Of a stretch of DNA of 20,327 nt, positions 16,482 to 20,327 are shown piece by piece. The position numbers were made by a program, and so were the translations under genes. The notes beneath the pieces were generated by a model, which saw nothing but the letters and a program-made list of their open reading frames with translations, made no database searches and had not been told where the DNA came from. Origin of the DNA: Gemmataceae bacterium (lineage in GTDB: Bacteria > Planctomycetota > Planctomycetia > Gemmatales > Gemmataceae); contig JADLBT010000143.1 of assembly GCA_020847555.1 (NCBI GenBank), positions 1 to 20,327 of the forward strand. Direction: 5' to 3'. Every line of letters starts with the position of its first letter. Within the stretch, counting starts at the first letter, position 1.

Positions 16482-18830
16482 TCAGCGGAACAGGCCGTCG
16501 TAGGCGATCTGGCGCCGGACCGGGCTGCCGGAGGGAGCCTCGGCGGCGCGCCGCCCTTCTTCGTAGTAGAAGACCAGGGTGCGGACCACGCTGCCGTCGG
16601 GGTGGTACTCGACGCACAGGTCGCGCCGCTCGTGGCCGGCGGGGCCGACGTAATACGTGTCGCTCAGCTTGCGCGCCGCGTGCAGGCGCGCCGGATCGGC
16701 ACGGCCGAGGTAGACCGCCTCGCGACGCAGCGGGTCATCGAGCTGAGCCTGCGCCGCCCGGGCATCCACCCCGTAGAAGTACACGACTGTCTCGCGCACG
16801 CTGCCGTCGGTGTTGAGCCGAAACGAGGCGTCGGGCCGCTCCTTGCGCGCCGGTCCGGCGAGCAGCGTCTCCTCTTCCTTCCGCGGTCCCGTCACGAGGG
16901 GGACCGGCACGGTCCGGACCGCCGGCTCGCTGAGGCGCAGCGAGATCGAGCGCGTCTCGGGCGGCATCGCGACGTCGCCGTTGCTGGCGGGGTGGGCGGC
17001 GTGGCGCGACCCACCGTTGACAGCGACGGGGGGAGTCGGCTTCGGCTGGGGCTGCTGCGGCGGTTCGGCGTGGGCCGCCTTGCCCAGGTCGGGCAGGAAG
17101 GCTTGCAGTTTTTCCGCACCAAGACGGTAGCAATAGTCGCCGAACGACTCCTGCCCCTGCCGGTCCCTCTTGAACCGTTCGAGGACCGGCACCAGCAGCG
17201 GTACGACCTCCCCGAGCGGCACCAGATCGCGCAGCGGGAAGTTCAACCGCGTGCCCGCGACGTTACCGCCGACGAACACCGTGTACTTGTCGCCGCTGCG
17301 GCCGACCAGACCGATGTCGCTCTGGTACGGACGGGCGCAGCCGTTGGGGCAGCCGGTCATGCGCACCGCGAACTTCTCGTTCTCCAGCCCCAGCCGCTTC
17401 AGTTCTGCCTCGAACTGATCGATGACCTGGGGCAGGGTGCGCTCCGCCTCGGAGATGGCCAGCCCGCACGTCGGCGTCGCCGGACACGCCATGCTGTAGC
17501 GCTGCACCAGGCTCAGCTGGTCCGGCGTCAGGACGCCGTGTTCGGCCAGGATGCGCTCGACCTCCGCCCGGTCGCCCTCGGCGAGGTTGCACAGCAGGAC
17601 GTCCTGCATCGGCGTGACGCGCACGGCCGGCTGGAACCGCTGCACGAGGGTGCGCAGGGCGGTGCGAAGCCGGAACTTGTCCTCGTCCTTGACACGCCCG
17701 TTCTCGACGCTCAGACCGTAGAACCACCGGCCGTCCCCCTGGGCGTGCCAGCCCAGGTGCGTGTCGAATCCGGTGACGTCGATCGGTCGCGGCAGCTGGA
17801 GCGGGCCGCCGACGTACTCGGCGAGCACCTCGCGGAACTTCTCGACGCCCCAGTCATGGACGAGGTACTTGATGCGCGCCCGCTTGCGGTCGGCCCGGTT
17901 GCCGTGGTCGCGGAACAGCTTGACGACCGCCTCGGCCGTGCCGACGACGGCCTTCACCGGAACGTAGCAGATCGGCCGGGCCATGTGCGGGAACGTCGTC
18001 GCGTTGCCGTGCGTCATGCCCATGCCGCCACCGACCAGGACGTTGTAACCGACGATCGCCCCATCCTCGACGATCGCCAGCAGGCCGAGATCCTGGGCGT
18101 AGATGTCGATGCAGTTGTCCTCCGGCAGGGTCAGGCCGGTCTTGAACTTGCGCGGCAGGTAGACCTTGCCGTAGAGCGGTTCCTCCACCGGCGCGTTCTC
18201 CGCCGTGCCCGGAATGCCTTCCACCCTCTGCCCGTTGAGCCAGATCTCGTGGTAACCGCGAGTGCGCGGGGCCAGGTGAGAGGCGATCAGGGCGGCGGTG
18301 TCCTGCAACTGGGCGTGCAGGCCGTCGTGGTGCGGAGCCGGGCAGGCCATGACGTTGCGCTCGACGTCGCCGCAGGCGCCGAGGGTGCTCAGCAGGCAGG
18401 CGTTGATGCCGGCGATGGTCGCCTTCAGGTCACGCTTCAGGACGCCGTGCAGCTGGATGCCCTGGCGCGTGGTGAAGCGGAGCGTGCCGCTGGCGTAGGC
18501 ACTGGCCAGCTCATCGACGGCCAGGTACTGCGCCGCCGTCAGTCGCCCGGCGGGGATCTTGCAGCGCACCATGAACATGTAGTGCTTGCCGACGCCCGCC
18601 TTGCCGCGGTTCTTGCGCGCGTCGCGGTCTTCCTGCTGGTAGGAGCCGTGGAACTTGATCAGCTGCTTGTCGGCCTCGCTGAAGTGGTCCGAGTCGCGAC
18701 CGAGTTCTTCGAGAACGGTGCCACGCAGCTGCCGGCTGCTTTCCTTGACGCCCTCGACGGCAGAGCGCTTGGCGGCCGGTTTGGTTGCCGGGGTGGGCTC
18801 AACAACGGCAGAGGGAGTAGCAGTGTTCAT
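16482..18830 (-). CDS. cysI: Assimilatory sulfite reductase hemoprotein subunit with C-terminal extension
   Basis: This 782-residue protein reduces sulfite to sulfide with six electrons, using siroheme and a 4Fe-4S cluster in cysteine synthesis. The cluster/siroheme cysteines are C449-x5-C455 (SMACPATPTCGLA) and C494-x3-C498 (TGCPNGCARP), each 15 residues beyond the E. coli CysI cysteines 434, 440, 479 and 483. Sulfite-binding residues correspond to R89, R158, K228 and K230 (LPRKFKTG). The core ends near residue 580, at the usual size. A Pro-rich linker (about 588-602) and an added region with two similar beta-type motifs follow: FRLNTDGSVRETVVYFYG (670-687) and CVEYHPDGSVVRTLVFYYEE (739-758). 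The electron donor (CysJ or ferredoxin) is not in the window. The ATG at 18830 has AGGA 5 bases upstream; the frame runs open to 19802, but that part lies across a divergent gene. Nitrite reductase is less likely. Confidence 0.95.
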   Translation of the reverse strand: MNTATPSAVVEPTPATKPAAKRSAVEGVKESSRQLRGTVLEELGRDSDHFSEADKQLIKFHGSYQQEDRDARKNRGKAGVGKHYMFMVRCKIPAGRLTAAQYLAVDELASAYASGTLRFTTRQGIQLHGVLKRDLKATIAGINACLLSTLGACGDVERNVMACPAPHHDGLHAQLQDTAALIASHLAPRTRGYHEIWLNGQRVEGIPGTAENAPVEEPLYGKVYLPRKFKTGLTLPEDNCIDIYAQDLGLLAIVEDGAIVGYNVLVGGGMGMTHGNATTFPHMARPICYVPVKAVVGTAEAVVKLFRDHGNRADRKRARIKYLVHDWGVEKFREVLAEYVGGPLQLPRPIDVTGFDTHLGWHAQGDGRWFYGLSVENGRVKDEDKFRLRTALRTLVQRFQPAVRVTPMQDVLLCNLAEGDRAEVERILAEHGVLTPDQLSLVQRYSMACPATPTCGLAISEAERTLPQVIDQFEAELKRLGLENEKFAVRMTGCPNGCARPYQSDIGLVGRSGDKYTVFVGGNVAGTRLNFPLRDLVPLGEVVPLLVPVLERFKRDRQGQESFGDYCYRLGAEKLQAFLPDLGKAAHAEPPQQPQPKPTPPVAVNGGSRHAAHPASNGDVAMPPETRSISLRLSEPAVRTVPVPLVTGPRKEEETLLAGPARKERPDASFRLNTDGSVRETVVYFYGVDARAAQAQLDDPLRREAVYLGRADPARLHAARKLSDTYYVGPAGHERRDLCVEYHPDGSVVRTLVFYYEEGRRAAEAPSGSPVRRQIAYDGLFR

Positions 18831-18860
18831 CGCGTCCTGGGGCGAGAGAGGAATCTCGAC

Positions 18861-18886
18861 TAAACTTATCAACCTATGTAAGTCTA
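18861..18886. promoter_or_regulatory. Imperfect palindrome upstream of cysI, possible operator
   Basis: TAAACTTAT (18861-18869) and GTAAGTCTA (18878-18886) are inverted repeats matching at 7 of 9 positions around an 8-base centre. The palindrome lies 31-56 bases upstream of the cysI ATG, in a locally AT-rich stretch within a 135-base divergent region. Position and symmetry fit a binding site for a dimeric regulator, possibly of sulfur metabolism. No sure promoter elements were found beside it. Confidence 0.4.
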
Positions 18887-18965
18887 GGCGCCTTCGACAA
18901 CAAAATCTAGCAGGAACGAGGTATTTTTCCAAGGGCGCTACCGGCCGCGGAAAGAAAGGCAAGAG

Positions 18966-19730
18966 ATGACGAGGGGAGAAGAAAGCGAAGGGACAGACTC
19001 TGATGGGATTGGCGGGAGCATGACGGATGGCGGGCGATTGGGACTTGCCGGCGGTGGGGAGGACGGGCGAAGGGGGATAAAGTCCTGGCGCCAGGTTCCC
19101 GATGGAGAAGACGTACCTGTCTGGAGGGCAACGAGTCGCCCGGTCGTGGCCCGCGATTCTCTGGCAGACGAGGACATCCCCTTGGCCGAAACCAGCGCGA
19201 CGCCCACTTTGAACCTGGGTTTCCTGACGGTCCTGCACGAGGCGAGCGGGTATCTGGGCGGTTATCTGGTGACCAACCCGTGGGGCCGGCCGCTGGAGTT
19301 TCGGCTGAGCACGGCGGTCCAGCCGAACCGGGTGCAGCAAATCCTCTACGCCGGGACGCTGGTGCCGTACATCTGCGCCGACCTGATCGGCAAGACGCTG
19401 GTCGAGAAGGCGTCGGCCCCGGTGTGCCTGGTGCTGACGGATACGGAGGCGGCGCTGGATCTGCGGCTGTCGCTGGGCGTGCCGGTGGCGCTGGTCGAAC
19501 TGGACCGGCAGGACCATAACGGCGAGATGCCGGCGGAGGCGCCCGCCGAGAGTGGGTTGCGGATCGGGCGGGCGAGCGTGCGCGTCCATCCGCGCTTCCT
19601 CGGAGACGGGACGGCGGTGCAGGAGGTGCTGGACCGGCTGACCGGGACGCTCGATCCGGCCGAACCGTTCGTGCGCATCCGCGAAGCAGTCGGGGAGGCC
19701 CGCAAACTGGGCGTGGCGAGCCGGGCGTAG
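18966..19730 (+). CDS. Conserved-looking protein of unknown function
   Basis: I do not recognise this 254-residue protein. The first 45 residues are Gly/Asp/Arg-rich and look disordered, so the true start may lie later. A compact region runs from about residue 50 (VPVWRATSRPVV) through LNLGFLTVLHEASGYLGGYLVTNPWGRPLEFRLS, VQQILYAGTLVPYICADLIGKTLVEKASAPVCLVLTDTEAALDLR and a C-terminal VRIREAVGEARKLG helix. No signal peptide or membrane segment is seen, so it is probably cytoplasmic. The ATG at 18966 has AAGG 6 bases upstream; an internal ATG at 19020 has GGGAG too close to use. It is divergent from cysI, sharing a 135-base control region, so a sulfur link is possible but unproven. Codon bias looks coding through the core. 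Confidence 0.75.
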   Translation: MTRGEESEGTDSDGIGGSMTDGGRLGLAGGGEDGRRGIKSWRQVPDGEDVPVWRATSRPVVARDSLADEDIPLAETSATPTLNLGFLTVLHEASGYLGGYLVTNPWGRPLEFRLSTAVQPNRVQQILYAGTLVPYICADLIGKTLVEKASAPVCLVLTDTEAALDLRLSLGVPVALVELDRQDHNGEMPAEAPAESGLRIGRASVRVHPRFLGDGTAVQEVLDRLTGTLDPAEPFVRIREAVGEARKLGVASRA

Positions 19731-19824
19731 GCGCAGGCGCCGCAAGTCGGTGGCGGCCGCGGGGATGCACCCTGCCGCACCCGGAGAAAACTCTCGTTCC
19801 ACGACGTCGCCGTAGCCCCTGCAT

Positions 19825-20327
19825 TCACAAGGGCGATCCCGCAGCGGACGGCGGCTGTTCGAGGATCTGCCGCCAGAACGCGGGCATGCCGTGGTAGGCG
19901 GCGAGGTAGGTCCGCTCCAGGGGCACGTTGACGTAACGGTCCGGGGTCAGAAACAGCGGCATGTCGATGAGCGCTCGCCCCACCGCCGTGGGTTCGAGGA
20001 ACGCCTGCGGTTCTTCCCCGTCCCAGGCGTAGGAAACCAGCGTCAGGGGCCGGTCGGCGGCCGGCGCGTAAGGGGCAGTGTCAAACCAGTGCCACACGGC
20101 GGCATGCATGCCCCTGGGGTCGTGCGGGGTAGAGGGGAGCAGGTCCAGAATCAGAACGTGAATGCCCGCCTCCAGACTGCGGACGATCTTCTGTGCCAGC
20201 TCCTGAACGTGAGCTTTGCGATCCTGGTTAGAGGGGGAAACGACCTCCACAAGAGCGACAACCTGATGGCCGCTGATGTGGCGAACGACCAGGTGGCGGC
20301 CGCGGCGGCGCGGGTGGCGGGGCTTCC
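19825..20327 (-). CDS. DUF4058-like protein, 5' end beyond the window
   Basis: The frame stays open to the right edge, so the start is outside the window; the GTG at 20250 is probably internal. The 166 visible residues begin with a basic Arg-rich segment, then HLVVRHISGHQVVALVEVVS, which continues into PSNQDRKAHVQELAQKI and LEAGIHVLILDLLPSTPHDPRGMHAAVW. The VEVVSPSNQ...(G)VHLLxxDL arrangement resembles the C-terminal part of DUF4058 proteins, common in planctomycetes and cyanobacteria and of unknown function. The E-V-V-S-P-S-N part also recalls PD-(D/E)XK nuclease-like folds such as Uma2, a less likely reading. The tail PPSAAGSPL looks disordered. It is convergent with the 18966-19730 gene, separated by 94 bases in which I see no clear terminator. 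Confidence 0.75.
   Translation of the reverse strand, partial: KPRHPRRRGRHLVVRHISGHQVVALVEVVSPSNQDRKAHVQELAQKIVRSLEAGIHVLILDLLPSTPHDPRGMHAAVWHWFDTAPYAPAADRPLTLVSYAWDGEEPQAFLEPTAVGRALIDMPLFLTPDRYVNVPLERTYLAAYHGMPAFWRQILEQPPSAAGSPL

Noticed and set aside
13132..16617. A 1161-residue open frame on the minus strand opposite the second beta-helix gene
   Set aside because: It is antisense to a well-supported gene, has Arg/Ala/Val-rich composition without any recognisable domain, and exists because high GC removes stop codons in the complementary frame.
18831..19802. In-frame upstream extension of CysI
   Set aside because: It would overlap the divergent gene at 18966-19730 and cross its control region. 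The ATG at 18830 is followed by a typical sulfite reductase N-terminus.

Overview
The window looks like chromosomal DNA of a high-GC planctomycete, most likely a member of the Gemmataceae. The grounds are the strong GC bias; two very large exported proteins with an LE-x-LEDR-x-VPA N-terminal motif; a DUF4058-type protein; small secreted proteins of planctomycete character; and many GC-rich palindromes between genes. The family call is inference from style, with no 16S gene to confirm it.

Positions 1-5160 hold the replication-start cluster, all on the minus strand. In transcription order it is dnaA (3567-4583), dnaN (2092-3216), a DUF721/DciA gene (1719-2030) and gyrB (from 1655, running off the left edge). 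The DnaA is short: it starts directly at the AAA+ domain and lacks domains I and II. DciA, a helicase operator/loader, sits two genes downstream. The 577 bases upstream of dnaA and the 350 bases between dnaA and dnaN hold only degenerate DnaA-box-like sites, so the origin is a candidate and not proven.

Positions 5161-10000 hold small accessory genes. These are a secreted protein of unknown function on the plus strand, a secreted TPR plus EF-hand protein on the minus strand, a small secreted protein on the minus strand, and a plus-strand glycosyltransferase that joins a GT2 domain to half of a GT4-like fold and a DUF4214-like tail. Two clear intrinsic terminators and one good promoter candidate serve these genes.

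Positions 10464-16449 hold two tandem paralogues (908 and 1028 residues). Each is a right-handed beta-helix protein with a choice-of-anchor-Q-like block and about five FG-GAP/VCBS-like repeats. Only the second carries an extra C-terminal metallopeptidase-like tail (HEAGH...G..D). A 104-nt nearly perfect hairpin separates them.

Positions 16482-20327 hold a minus-strand assimilatory sulfite reductase hemoprotein (cysI) with an unusual extension of about 200 residues containing a duplicated motif. Next come a divergent plus-strand gene of unknown function and a partial minus-strand DUF4058-like gene at the right edge. No tRNA, rRNA, CRISPR array or insertion sequence was seen.
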